Shown here in pieces: positions 7,570 to 16,236 of a DNA stretch of 32,563 nucleotides (the stretch's first letter is position 1; every line of letters starts with the position of its first letter). Below the pieces are notes generated by a model. The model searched no databases. It had not been told where the DNA came from and saw only the letters and a program-made list of their open reading frames with translations. The DNA comes from a virus: the IMG/VR virus record IMGVR_UViG_3300043445_000138, positions 1 through 32,563 of that record; one strand, written 5' to 3'. Position numbers and translations under genes: made by a program.

Positions 7570-8745
7570 TCACGGGGTGCCCCCTTCCGTTTTGACGTAG
7601 AGCGTCTGCAGGTTGACCGCGCCGGTCTTGGGCGCGGGGCGCCAGGTGACCATGACCGAGCGGCCGATGATGGCTTTTTCGAAGACCAGGTCGCCGGGGG
7701 TGTCGCCGGGGGTGACCTTGTCGGGGTCGCGCCATACGTGGGGCAGCAGCTCGATGTCGAGCGAGTCGAGCGGGCGCTGGTCGCCGCGCTTCTCACCGCC
7801 GGGGCCGTGGTCGCGCCACACCTTGCGCAGGTGGTCGGCATCGAGCTTGAGCACGGCTTCGGGCTTGAGCTGCACGCCGGCCTGGCGGGCGAGGTCGAGC
7901 GTCTTGCCCGTGGCCTGGCCGAGGTCGAGGGTGCGCTTGAATTGGTTGTCGGCCAGTGCGGCTTCCAACGTGTCGCGCAGGCGCTGGCCCTGCCACACGA
8001 CCTTGCCGCCGCGCACATCGACCTGGTCGCCGAAGATGGACTTGAAGCCTTCGACGGTGGCGGGCGAGGCATCGGGGAGCGTCGCCTGCAGCGAGTCGTT
8101 GAAGCCCGCCGCGATGGGCGTGACCGGCTCGCCGGGCTGGAGGAAGCCCAGCTCCTCGGCGGTGGTGCGGTCGAGGCTGCGCACGCCCATGCCGGAGTTG
8201 AAATCGAAAGGCGGATACGGTGTGCCGAAGCGCGAGATCGCCGCCCACACCGGGTCGCTCTTGAGCGCGATCATGCGACCGCCGAAGAACGTGCCCCCGG
8301 CGGCGGCCCAGCGGGCGGCCCAGTCGCGGGGTTCTTCGCGGCCTTCGTCGCGCACGAGTTCCCACAGCGGGTAGGCGTCGAGGGCGGCGGGGTCTTGCTC
8401 GGCGAGGAAGCGGCCGTAGCCCTGGGCCTGCTCAAGGGGCGTGTCGAGAATCAAGTTGAGGCGCGACTCGCTGCCAAGATCGGTCAAGTCACCGGGGTCG
8501 CGGGAGGTGTCGCCAAAGGAGCCGAGGAGTTTTTGGAGCGCGTCGCGGGCCTCGGTGCGGGAGATCCTGGCCTCGGCGAGTCCTTCGACCTGGCGGCGGG
8601 CCTCGGCGAGGAAGCGCAGGTCTTGGACGCGGGCGGAGAAAAACGCCCGGTCGCGCAAGCCGAGCGACACCTCGCCCCACTGCTTGGCGGAGAGATCGGC
8701 CAGCACGGGAGTGCGGCGGCGGAGGGTGTCGAGGATGTCGGGCAT
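7570..8745 (-). CDS. MuF-like head protein with probable BECR nuclease C-terminus
   Basis: 391 aa, starting at ATG 8745 (MPDILDTLRRRTP); the open frame continues upstream but overlaps gene 8751-9200. Residues 1-250 match the phage head-morphogenesis (Mu gpF/gp30-like) pattern, including the Gly/Asp/Phe-rich segment PPFDFNSGMGVRS (residues 178-190). Residues about 296-388 look like a separate domain: a helix with WRDHG (H313), a DI-x-LLP-x-V-x-x-DPDKV element, a strand ending in FEK (K357) and a last strand QTLYV (T381, Y383). That is the order seen in phage PBECR (Barnase-EndoU-colicin-RelE-like) RNase domains, which are known to be fused to MuF proteins. The MuF call is good; the nuclease domain is inferred. 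Confidence 0.7.
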   Translation of the reverse strand: MPDILDTLRRRTPVLADLSAKQWGEVSLGLRDRAFFSARVQDLRFLAEARRQVEGLAEARISRTEARDALQKLLGSFGDTSRDPGDLTDLGSESRLNLILDTPLEQAQGYGRFLAEQDPAALDAYPLWELVRDEGREEPRDWAARWAAAGGTFFGGRMIALKSDPVWAAISRFGTPYPPFDFNSGMGVRSLDRTTAEELGFLQPGEPVTPIAAGFNDSLQATLPDASPATVEGFKSIFGDQVDVRGGKVVWQGQRLRDTLEAALADNQFKRTLDLGQATGKTLDLARQAGVQLKPEAVLKLDADHLRKVWRDHGPGGEKRGDQRPLDSLDIELLPHVWRDPDKVTPGDTPGDLVFEKAIIGRSVMVTWRPAPKTGAVNLQTLYVKTEGGTP

Positions 8746-8750
8746 GGGAG

Positions 8751-9200
8751 TCAGAGTCCGTCGCTGAGGGTGCGTCCGGTGGTGCGGTCGCGGGCTTTCC
8801 AGCGCGGGGTGGGCGTGCTGGCTTGCTCGGTGGTGGGGGTGGCGGGAGTGACGACGAAGAACCTGCAGGCGGCCACGTCGCGCAGGAGCCCGAGGGCGTT
8901 GCTGTTGGCAGTGCGGCGGTCTTCGGTGAGCAGCGACGCGACAGGCAGGCGCGTCGCCAGCTCGAAGCGTATGCGGCTGATGGCCGCGCCGAGGAGCTCG
9001 TCGGGGATGGTGTCGCCCTCGCCGAGGGTGTTGCGCTCGCAGCCGCGCACGTAGCCGCGGATCTCGCGCACCACCTGAGTGATGATCTCGGGCAGCGGGT
9101 TGACCTGCGCGGCTTGGAGCGCTGCGCCCTTCATCGCCGCCAGCTCCGGGCCGGAGAGCTTGGTCGTGACGTCGGCTTCGGTGAGAGTGATCCAGGCCAT
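8751..9200 (-). CDS. gp36-like (DUF1320-type) head-tail adaptor
   Basis: 149 aa, from ATG 9200. It opens with MAWITLTEADV, then a helical core (EIITQVVREIRGYVRG; IPDELLGAAISRIRFELATRLP), the layout of Mu gp36 / DUF1320 proteins thought to sit in the neck. It is flanked by the 471-aa secreted-looking gene and the MuF-like gene. Length and pattern fit the family, with a longer, Pro/Thr-rich tail than usual. Confidence 0.6.
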   Translation of the reverse strand: MAWITLTEADVTTKLSGPELAAMKGAALQAAQVNPLPEIITQVVREIRGYVRGCERNTLGEGDTIPDELLGAAISRIRFELATRLPVASLLTEDRRTANSNALGLLRDVAACRFFVVTPATPTTEQASTPTPRWKARDRTTGRTLSDGL

Positions 9201-9203
9201 GGG

Positions 9204-10619
9204 TTAGAATTCGCCCCACTCAATGGTGACCGTGAACACACCGCCGGTGACGGTCACGCCGTTGAGGTTGATGGCCATGCCCTGCGCGGTGCCGGAGAGG
9301 ACGATGGGTTTTCCGTTCTCGCCAAACTCGAAAATGTAGTCGCCGGAAAGTCCTGACGCCGCCGAGCCCACGGGCAGGTATTGGCGGCGCAGGGTGCCCG
9401 CCGCCGTGCCCGGCGTGGGGTTCGCGGTGTAGGCAATGGGCGTCGAGCTGTTGGCAGGGTCGGACGCATCGTGTTGTGCGACCGAAAAATTGCTGGACGT
9501 GCCACCGGAATTGGCGGTCGAACGGCGGATGGCCAGCACCTCGACTGTGCCCGTCGTGGTCTGGATGCCGCTGATGCGGATTTTCGTCACGTTCACGGTT
9601 GTCGTGGCGTTGCCAAAAATAGCCGCGATGTCAGTGGCCGAAGCGGCGGCGGTAATCGAAGCGGTCGCACTGTAGGTGCGCATCGCAGTGCGGAATGCCG
9701 CCGTGTAGGTCGCGCCAAACCTATTCTGCGACAGCTCGCCGTAGCGGGCTGTCGCCGCCGTGCTGGTCGTGAGACTGTCGCGGCGCACGCCAAGCATGAA
9801 CACACCGGTGTCGCCCGTGTTGGCCACGCCATCCTCGGCCTTGCCCAAGTTGCCCGAAGCATTTCCGGGAGAAATGGAGCCGGTGATCGCGGCGAGCGAG
9901 TTCGAGTCAATAAAGACCTGTTGTCGCAAAGTCGCATAGGCCTGCACGGTTCCGCCCACGACGGCGGTCGATACCCGCACCCGAAAGTAGCGAGCCGTGA
10001 GGTTCAGCGTGTAGCGGTTGATCGCGCTGGCCGAGAGTGTGAGGGTGGTAATGGGTGCGGTCGTGACCGTGTTGCCCACGCGCACCGGCTGCAGCTGCCC
10101 GGCGACCGCAACGTCGTCGGTCGCCTCAAAAGTGAGCACGCCGGCGGAGATGCCCGCGCCCGTGACCACGGTGAGCGAGGCGGAGTTGAAGTCTTTCGCA
10201 TCATACCAGCCATTATCCGTGTTGGTGAGCAGCTCGCGGTTGAGCGCGGGCGCGTTGAGTGAAGCACCGACGACACTCCGAGCCTCGGCACTGGTCGTGC
10301 GCACGCCGGTCGCCATGTCGCCCACGCCTTGGTTCACCTTGGCATCGAGCGTTGTGATCTCCGTCGCAATGGTCGCCAGCGAGGCGTTGCCGGTCAGCTG
10401 ATTCGCTGCGCTGGCATCGCCGCCGCCGCCGCCACCGCCGCCGCTGGCGTTGGTGAAGAGGGCTCCGGTGGGGGTGAGCAGGACCGGGTAGGTCTGGCCC
10501 ACGGTGAGCGTGGGCGGCGAGTTGGGATCGACGACGAGGCCCTGTGCGAGCTGGGCGCGGACGGGCAGCACGGCGAGCAGGCCGAGCGCGAGGAGGAAGA
10601 GGCGGGCGAGGTGTTTCAT
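9204..10619 (-). CDS. Signal-peptide protein in the head gene cluster
   Basis: 471 aa with a classic Sec signal: MKHLAR, a hydrophobic run LFLLALGLLAVLP, then cleavage likely after VRAQ (about residue 22). An eight-Gly linker (about residues 60-67) leads to a short helical segment (ANQLTGNASLATIATEITTLDAK) and a long Ser/Thr/Ala-rich beta part to the C-terminus. It lies between the capsid and gp36-like genes, where a cytoplasmic virion protein would be expected. A strong terminator hairpin (10646-10677) precedes it. It could be a head fibre or decoration protein, or an unrelated inserted gene for an exported protein. Function unknown. Confidence 0.65.
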   Translation of the reverse strand: MKHLARLFLLALGLLAVLPVRAQLAQGLVVDPNSPPTLTVGQTYPVLLTPTGALFTNASGGGGGGGGDASAANQLTGNASLATIATEITTLDAKVNQGVGDMATGVRTTSAEARSVVGASLNAPALNRELLTNTDNGWYDAKDFNSASLTVVTGAGISAGVLTFEATDDVAVAGQLQPVRVGNTVTTAPITTLTLSASAINRYTLNLTARYFRVRVSTAVVGGTVQAYATLRQQVFIDSNSLAAITGSISPGNASGNLGKAEDGVANTGDTGVFMLGVRRDSLTTSTAATARYGELSQNRFGATYTAAFRTAMRTYSATASITAAASATDIAAIFGNATTTVNVTKIRISGIQTTTGTVEVLAIRRSTANSGGTSSNFSVAQHDASDPANSSTPIAYTANPTPGTAAGTLRRQYLPVGSAASGLSGDYIFEFGENGKPIVLSGTAQGMAINLNGVTVTGGVFTVTIEWGEF

Positions 10620-10645
10620 GGGTTGGCGAGAGTGTGGGCGGGCTC

Positions 10646-10677
10646 AAAACAGCCGCCCGCCGGTGGGCGGGAGGCTG
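10646..10677 (-). terminator. Terminator after the capsid gene
   Basis: On the - strand, CAGCC-T-CCCGCCC pairs with GGCGGGCGGCTG-type sequence (one bulge) and is followed directly by TTTT. It lies 15 bases after the stop of the capsid gene and before the 471-aa gene. It probably limits read-through, so that capsid mRNA is most abundant. Confidence 0.65.
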
Positions 10678-10691
10678 GGGTTGAACCGCGC

Positions 10692-11612
10692 TCAGGTGAT
10701 CGTGAGTCGGCGGACGCAGGCGGTGCTGACGACCTGCGGATCTTCGCTCCACATGACGGTGTGCACATCAAGGACGGGCTCTTCGCGGTGGGTCATGACC
10801 GCATCCACCGAGCCGCGCAGCGTCGTGAAGTTTTTCGCGAAGCTGGGATCGTATTGGGTGGGGTTGGCGGAGTTGTAGAACAGGAACACCTCGGCACCGA
10901 CAATGTTGGTCGCCGCCTTGGCCGCGCCGAACTTTGTCGTATCCCTGGAGAGGATGCCGACCTTGAGCTCCATCTGCGGGTTGAGCGTCATGGCGACGGC
11001 CTGCGCCGGCGTGAGGCCGATCAACTCGGCGCCGGGCTGGCGGGCGCGCACGAGCGGGTGATTGCGGAACACACGCCAGGCGCCGATGCCGAAGGCGATG
11101 CGGTTGGGCATCATGCCGGTGGCGGTGGCGATGGCCTCGATCTGCTCATCGAGCTCGGCGACGGGGTCGTTGGAGGCGTTGCTCCACACGCCACGGGCGC
11201 CCACGGCGGTGACACCGGCCTTGAGGATGCCGAGGACTTTATCCTCGTGGCTGAGCGTGGTGGCGCCGAGGAGGGTCTTGATCTTGTTCTCCTCGAGCAA
11301 CTGGGCATCGGCGCCGGCTGCCTCTTTCTCGGCGTCGTCCACGGTGACCTGCAGGCCCTGCGGCTTGCAGTTGTAGAACGGGTCGGTGGATTCGAGCTTG
11401 ATGCGGTTGGGCTGGTTGCCGAGGGCGCGGGAGGTCTCATAGACCTGGAACGCGTTCTTGTCGTCGAAGCGCTTGAACTGGCCGCTCGACTGAGGGACGC
11501 GGACGGTGGGGAACAGGAACTCGGCCAGCGAAGACTGGAGATCCTGGGCGAGGCCGGCCGCGTAGTTGGACAGGCGGCCGTTGTAGGAGGCGTTATTGCG
11601 AAGGGAGGACAT
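10692..11612 (-). CDS. Major capsid protein
   Basis: 306 aa, about the length of capsid proteins in B3/Mu-like transposable phages. The alpha/beta pattern and segments such as LAEFLFPTVRVPQSSGQFKRF near residue 30-50, and a central helix-rich region with PNRIAFGIGAWRVFRNHP, are typical of HK97-fold major capsid proteins that start with a 'leader and E-loop' arrangement. Neighbours agree: decoration protein and protease/scaffold upstream, terminator downstream. Several hundred copies would form the icosahedral shell. Confidence 0.75.
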   Translation of the reverse strand: MSSLRNNASYNGRLSNYAAGLAQDLQSSLAEFLFPTVRVPQSSGQFKRFDDKNAFQVYETSRALGNQPNRIKLESTDPFYNCKPQGLQVTVDDAEKEAAGADAQLLEENKIKTLLGATTLSHEDKVLGILKAGVTAVGARGVWSNASNDPVAELDEQIEAIATATGMMPNRIAFGIGAWRVFRNHPLVRARQPGAELIGLTPAQAVAMTLNPQMELKVGILSRDTTKFGAAKAATNIVGAEVFLFYNSANPTQYDPSFAKNFTTLRGSVDAVMTHREEPVLDVHTVMWSEDPQVVSTACVRRLTIT

Positions 11613-11663
11613 GATGATTTAGCGAATGAGTGAGTAGCGGGTCGTGGGTAGGCGGAGGACGGC

Positions 11664-12056
11664 TCAGGTGAGGGCGAGCGGCTCGGTGAGGATGGCCTGG
11701 ATGAGCTCGTTGGCGGCGCCGGCCTCAAGGGCACGGGCGACGCGGACACGGGCTCCGCTGCCGGCATCGGCCTGCACGGTGCCGTCGTTTCGCAGCGTGA
11801 GGTAGGTGCCGCGGTTAATGGCGCCGGGCGAGGTGGGGGCGACCTTCACGGTCACGATGCCGGAGTAAGCGCCGGAGATGGCGATGGTGCTCTTGCCGGT
11901 GGTGGGCTCGCCGTCGATGATGACGCCGAGGGGGATGTCGGCCGCGTTGTTGACGACGGCTGCGTTGAGACCGGAGGCCTCGACGAAGAGACCTTCGCTG
12001 TCGGACTGGTCGGCGGTGGGAGTGAGGGCCACGAGGGCCTTGTCGTTTACGATCAT
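11664..12056 (-). CDS. Head decoration / cement-like protein
   Basis: 130 aa, beta-rich, from ATG 12056. The pattern (N-terminal ALVALTPTADQSDSEG, then GVIIDGE and a hydrophobic strand GIVTVKVA) is that of small trimeric capsid-stabilising proteins (gpD- or DUF2190-like), which contain a 'GIxxxGxxxxGxxxxV' type core. It lies between protease/scaffold and capsid genes as in many head operons. Confidence 0.6.
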   Translation of the reverse strand: MIVNDKALVALTPTADQSDSEGLFVEASGLNAAVVNNAADIPLGVIIDGEPTTGKSTIAISGAYSGIVTVKVAPTSPGAINRGTYLTLRNDGTVQADAGSGARVRVARALEAGAANELIQAILTEPLALT

Positions 12057-12095
12057 GGGAGGAGGTGGTTACGGGACTTGGGTTGCGGAAAAAGA

Positions 12096-12557
12096 TCAGG
12101 CGGTGAAGAGGGCGGGCTCGGCGGCGCGCACGGCGGCGTGGGCTTGCTCGTAGGTGCAGCGGTTTGCGGTGCGGTAGGCCTGCACCTTGGCCTCGGCCTG
12201 GCTGAGCTTGTCGGCGGCGGGAGCGTGGCCACCGGGCGGGCGCTTGCCGTCGCGATTGTGCACGGGGGCGTAACCGCTGCCCTGCTTGCCGAGGGCGGCG
12301 ATGAAGGCGAGGCCCTCGTCGCGGTTCTTCGTGAGCAGCGCAGTGGCGGCGGTGCGGGCCTCGCCTTGGAGACCCGCCTTGTCGAGGTCGTGCTCGACGA
12401 GTTGCTTCTCCAGCGCGACGAGGCGGTTCTTTACCTCGGGCAGTTGCTTGCCTGCGGCCATGTTGTCGGTGGCGGGCGTGAGGGCGGATTCGATTTCCGC
12501 GTCGGTCGCGGTGGCGGCGAGGCCGAGCAGCGCGAGGAGTTTGGCTTTATAGTCCAT
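12096..12557 (-). CDS. Possible internal scaffold product (Z-like)
   Basis: An in-frame start inside the protease gene would give 153 aa covering only the helical, charged half. It follows an A-rich stretch with AGGA about 20 bases upstream, which is weak for ribosome binding. In Mu a scaffold is made from an internal start of the protease gene, so the arrangement is expected. No direct evidence beyond position and domain boundary. Confidence 0.35.
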   Translation of the reverse strand: MDYKAKLLALLGLAATATDAEIESALTPATDNMAAGKQLPEVKNRLVALEKQLVEHDLDKAGLQGEARTAATALLTKNRDEGLAFIAALGKQGSGYAPVHNRDGKRPPGGHAPAADKLSQAEAKVQAYRTANRCTYEQAHAAVRAAEPALFTA

Positions 12558-13112
12558 GGTGGTGTTGTTTTGATTTTCCTGGGCGGAAAGGGATTGGTCG
12601 CGGTTGGCGATCGGCAGCATGCCTTTGAAGCGGGGGTCGTTGGTGAGGGCGCCGCGCAGGAGCACGACGGGCGCGACTTTCTCGCCCTCGCGATAGTCTC
12701 GGGGGGCGAAGCCGAGCACGGGGCTGAACAGCCGGTAGTCGCCGCCCTCCAGCGCGGCGCGCCCGCTGGCGGAGAACTTCACGCGGCCCCACAGGCCGTC
12801 GTCGCGGGCCTCGACCTCCTCGATCCAGCCGGCGGCGCGGGTGCTCTTGTCGTCGTCGTGCGAGAAATGATCGAAGTCCACGAGCATGCCGGGGAAATTG
12901 GGCTGCGCGGCCGAGGCGCGGAACTTTTCGGCGATGACCTCGGCGCTCTCGCGGTCGAGCACCTGGGTGATGGTGACCTCGCCGCCACCCGGCAGGCGCA
13001 TGGGCGCGGCGAGCTCGCCGTAGGGCGCGAGCTGCACCCAGCCATCGGTCGGGAGCGCGAAGGCCGCGTCGCTGGCGCGGTTGAGGGTGATGGGGAGGCT
13101 GGTGGTGTTCAT
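12096..13112 (-). CDS. Mu I-type prohead protease / scaffold
   Basis: 338 aa, starting in an ATGA overlap with the portal gene (13109-13112). Residues about 1-175 match the Mu gpI protease family: PGMLVDFDHFSHDDDKSTRAAGWI has the His-bearing segment, followed by GLWGRVKFSASGRAAL and YRLFSPVLGF with the expected Ser. The C-terminal part (from about residue 186) is highly charged and helical, suited to an internal scaffold. An internal in-frame ATG (12557) opens exactly at this junction (MDYKAKLLALLGL) and may give a separate scaffold, as gene Z does inside gene I of Mu. Confidence 0.75.
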   Translation of the reverse strand: MNTTSLPITLNRASDAAFALPTDGWVQLAPYGELAAPMRLPGGGEVTITQVLDRESAEVIAEKFRASAAQPNFPGMLVDFDHFSHDDDKSTRAAGWIEEVEARDDGLWGRVKFSASGRAALEGGDYRLFSPVLGFAPRDYREGEKVAPVVLLRGALTNDPRFKGMLPIANRDQSLSAQENQNNTTMDYKAKLLALLGLAATATDAEIESALTPATDNMAAGKQLPEVKNRLVALEKQLVEHDLDKAGLQGEARTAATALLTKNRDEGLAFIAALGKQGSGYAPVHNRDGKRPPGGHAPAADKLSQAEAKVQAYRTANRCTYEQAHAAVRAAEPALFTA

Positions 13113-14653
13113 CGGGCGAAAAGGTTGGTGAGCCAGGCGAGCGGGCCTTGGCGGCGGTTCTTGGTGGTGGCGGTGGCCTCGGCGCCACCGGCGGCGCCGT
13201 TGATGAGGGCGGTGCCGAGGATATGCTCGAAGGCCTTGGCGGTCGCGCTGTCGGCCCCCTGCTTCTTCATGAGCGCGGGGAGTTGCGTGCGGATCTCGGC
13301 GGCGGCGGCTTCAAACGCGGCGTCGTCTTCCTTGGCGAGCGCGTCCTGGAGCGCGGCGCGCAGGGGGGCGAGGTCGGCCTGGATCGCCTTGGCGAGTTTC
13401 TCCAGGCTGGCACGGCGCAGGGCCTCGGCATCGGGCGAGAGCGCGCCCGCGCGGTTGAACGTGGATCCGGGCGCGCCGCCACCAAAGGCCGGCGCAGCGG
13501 CGACGGGGGCGACGGTTAGCTTGAGGCCGGTCTTCTCCGCCAGCTCGGCGGCATCGAGCCGGAAGCCGGCCTGCGACGCCTTGACCGCGTGATCGAGGAG
13601 CTGGCCGACATCGGTCTGGTCCTTGGCGGCGAGCTCGAAGTAGGCGAGCGGGCGCACGCCGGGAGCGAGATTGAGGAGGACGCGGTCGAGCTGGCGCTGG
13701 AAGATCTCACTGATCTCGCCGGCCTCGGCCTGGGCAAGCTCGGCAAACGTATCGGCATGCACATCGCTTTGCCCGCTACCGAGGCCGGTGGGGCCGTTGA
13801 GCATGGTCAACTTGCCGGAGGTGCCGGCCAGCACGAGCTGGGCGTCCTGGTAGTCGAGGTGCTGCTGGAAGGGGTTCACTCCACGGGCGCCGCTGGTGAC
13901 CGTCTGGACCTTCGCGCCGTTGGGCAGCGCGCCGCGCATGTCGCCCACGACGGCCTCAGCCATGGCCTGATACTCCTTCTCCTTCTCGGGCGGCACCTGA
14001 GCGGGCATCTCGATGAACAGCGGGTCTATGCCGTAGACCTCGATGAAGGCGTCCCAGTCTTTTTGAGAGAGATTTTTCCGCAGGAAGCAGATGAGGCCGA
14101 TTTCGTTGATCGGGTCTTCGATGTCGCGGATGACGAAGTGCGCGGGGTCGATGGGCGTGCCGCTGATGGTGCCGGACGAGGCGGCGGGGTTATACACCCA
14201 CGGGCCGTAGATGGTGTCGCGGGCCATGAACCACTGCTCAACCGGCTCCAATCGCACGATGCCGCCGGCGGGGTTGTCGCCCGCGTAGCGCTTCTCCAGG
14301 TGGGCAAAGCCCCGGAAGGTGGCGAGCCCGAGGAAGCGGATGGCCTCGCGGAGGTTCTCAACGCGGTCGTAGGCGGCGCGCAGCGTCTCGGCCTGCGCCT
14401 TGGCGGCGGGCGAGTCGTCCACGCTCTTGATGTCCCAATCGAGCTTGCCGAGGGCGGAGAGCCGCAGGTGCTTGAGCGCGCGCAAGGTGGCCTCGCGTTT
14501 TTCGATAAAGCGATAAGTCCACATCAGCTCGGCGTAGGCCCCGCGCTCGCCCCCTTCGAGGAGCGACACGGCGCGCTGGAACGTGAGCGAGCGGAGCGGG
14601 TTGAACTGGGCGCGCCACTTGGCGGCGGCCTGGAGTTGGCGTGGAAGGCTCAT
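13109..14653 (-). CDS. Portal protein (Mu gp29-like, DUF935)
   Basis: 514 aa, matching the DUF935 portal family: N-terminal region with WTYRFIEKREATLRALKHLR (about residues 46-65), then the conserved-type segments LGLATFRGFAHLEKRY and VEQWFMARDTIYGPWVYNP, and a helical C-terminus rich in Ala. Twelve copies would form the ring through which DNA is packaged. Its start overlaps the end of the terminase gene (14650-14653, ATGA) and its end overlaps the protease start, as expected in a tightly coupled packaging block. Confidence 0.85.
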   Translation of the reverse strand: MSLPRQLQAAAKWRAQFNPLRSLTFQRAVSLLEGGERGAYAELMWTYRFIEKREATLRALKHLRLSALGKLDWDIKSVDDSPAAKAQAETLRAAYDRVENLREAIRFLGLATFRGFAHLEKRYAGDNPAGGIVRLEPVEQWFMARDTIYGPWVYNPAASSGTISGTPIDPAHFVIRDIEDPINEIGLICFLRKNLSQKDWDAFIEVYGIDPLFIEMPAQVPPEKEKEYQAMAEAVVGDMRGALPNGAKVQTVTSGARGVNPFQQHLDYQDAQLVLAGTSGKLTMLNGPTGLGSGQSDVHADTFAELAQAEAGEISEIFQRQLDRVLLNLAPGVRPLAYFELAAKDQTDVGQLLDHAVKASQAGFRLDAAELAEKTGLKLTVAPVAAAPAFGGGAPGSTFNRAGALSPDAEALRRASLEKLAKAIQADLAPLRAALQDALAKEDDAAFEAAAAEIRTQLPALMKKQGADSATAKAFEHILGTALINGAAGGAEATATTKNRRQGPLAWLTNLFAR

Positions 14654-16236
14654 GCGAGGATGGTGCGTTCACGCCGGGAGCTGCGGGCGCGGGAGGCTTG
14701 GGTGGGGCCGAAACGGTGGAAGTTGCCGGGGGTGCCAGAGGTCTTGGCGGCGTGCAGCGAGAGTGCCCACGCCCAGAACTCGTCGGCGTGGCCGCTCTCG
14801 TTGCGCTCGGCGACGAAGCGGATGTTGCCGGCGGCGGTCGTCTCTTTGCGGATCGAGCGGAAGGCGGCGGTGATGGTGCGGTCGTCGGGGATGCGGGCGC
14901 TCTTGTCCTCGGCGGCGGCGCGAGCGGGATAGGCCAGCTCTTCCTTCACCGCACCCGTGAAGGTGACGGCTTCGACCTTGTAGGTGCCGAAGCGGGCCTG
15001 CGCACGCTCGACCAGCTGGCGACCGATGCCGGTGTTGTCGATGCAGGCGCGGCGCATCGAGGGCAGCGCGAGCAGTTCGTAGAGGGCGTGCTCCTGCGCC
15101 TCGAAGGTGCAGTTCTGGAGCTTCACCAGCTTGCGGGTGAAGTGGACCCCGCCGAGGTGTTCGTTGACCCAGAAGCAGGTCAGGTCTTTCACGCGGCCGA
15201 TGTCGCCGCCGAGGTAGAGCGGGTTCTTGCACGCGGCCAGCTCGGCCATGGTGTATTCCCAGCGCTCGGTGGGTTTGTATTTGATCCCGTCGATCAGCTC
15301 ATAGCTGAGGAAGGCGCCGGCGTCGTCGGCCGGCACGCACATGAACTCTTGGAGAAATGATTCCTCGTCGGCGCAACCGGCTTTGATGAAGTCGAAGTAG
15401 TCGGCCTCGTCCATCGCCATGCGGGCGTCGTCGGCGGGGAGCTTCAACTGGAGCTTGTAGAGCAGGCCGGCATCGAGCGCATCCTGGAGCGTGACGGTGT
15501 GCAGGCTGATGCCCTTGGGGTTGCCCTTGTGCTTCACCTCTTGGATGAGCTCGTTGAAGAACGTGGCGGAGCCGCGGTGCGTGGACCACGCGGCGAGCGA
15601 CCCGCCCCACGTGATGCCGGGGTAGGCGATGGCCCAGAGCTTGCGCGGGTCCTTGTGCAGGCCGAACTCGTCGATCTTGCGCCCGCCGCGCTTGCCGGCC
15701 TGCGCGTCGGGGTTCGACGACATGGAATTGGCCCGGCGACCGTTGGCGAATTGGAGCACCTGCGCGCTGTTGCCTTTGTCATCGAGGATTTTCTCGCCAA
15801 GATACTCCGCCCCGATGTTGAGCAGGCGGGCGAAGGCCTTGCAGTCGTCGAGGAAGAGCCGCGCCTGGATCTCGTCGCGGCTGGTGATCCACTCGTCGAA
15901 CTGGGCATCGACCAGGCTGGTGGTCGTGACGATCTCGTAGGCGCTCGCCCAGGTCATGCCGATCTGGCGGGACTTCTCCATGAGCTTGAGGCGGGAGCGG
16001 TCGCGCACCCACTTCGCCTGGTAGTCGAGCATGAGGGTGTTTTTGGCGGGGATGTTTCTGGCCTTTCCGCCAAACGCGCCCTTGGTCGGGACGTGCGGGG
16101 CTCCGGCGGACGCTCTTAAGCCTGCCTTAAGAACGCCACCAGCGCGCGAACGGGGGGCGGGACGGGTCTTGATACCCCCCGGCGCGTTTACGGGCCGGGA
16201 ATCCGCTGCTTTGGGACTCGGGAATTGAGCGGTCAT
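14650..16236 (-). CDS. Terminase large subunit (Mu gp28-like)
   Basis: 528 aa. The ATPase half has a Walker A-like EKSRQIGMT (residues 87-95) and a Walker B-like KIDEF (187-191). The nuclease half has the RNase H-type acids: D345 in LGGDIGRVKD, D400 in RACIDNTGIG and D475 in HADEF. It translocates and cuts DNA during packaging. The start overlaps the small-subunit stop (ATGA, 16233-16236), so the unusually long, basic, low-complexity N-terminus (about 70 residues) seems translated, though MLDYQAKWV (ATG 16032) is an alternative start. That N-terminal stretch contains one copy of the TTAA-N7-TTAA motif (16115-16131). Confidence 0.9.
   Translation of the reverse strand: MTAQFPSPKAADSRPVNAPGGIKTRPAPRSRAGGVLKAGLRASAGAPHVPTKGAFGGKARNIPAKNTLMLDYQAKWVRDRSRLKLMEKSRQIGMTWASAYEIVTTTSLVDAQFDEWITSRDEIQARLFLDDCKAFARLLNIGAEYLGEKILDDKGNSAQVLQFANGRRANSMSSNPDAQAGKRGGRKIDEFGLHKDPRKLWAIAYPGITWGGSLAAWSTHRGSATFFNELIQEVKHKGNPKGISLHTVTLQDALDAGLLYKLQLKLPADDARMAMDEADYFDFIKAGCADEESFLQEFMCVPADDAGAFLSYELIDGIKYKPTERWEYTMAELAACKNPLYLGGDIGRVKDLTCFWVNEHLGGVHFTRKLVKLQNCTFEAQEHALYELLALPSMRRACIDNTGIGRQLVERAQARFGTYKVEAVTFTGAVKEELAYPARAAAEDKSARIPDDRTITAAFRSIRKETTAAGNIRFVAERNESGHADEFWAWALSLHAAKTSGTPGNFHRFGPTQASRARSSRRERTILA
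16115..16131. repeat. TTAA-N7-TTAA motif, copy 1
   Basis: CTTAAGCCTGCCTTAAG, within the terminase N-terminal coding region. The two CTTAAG hexamers start 11 bp apart. On the coding strand it forces CTT, TTA and AGA codons, which are uncommon in this DNA. See the findings for the four-copy comparison. Confidence 0.85.
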
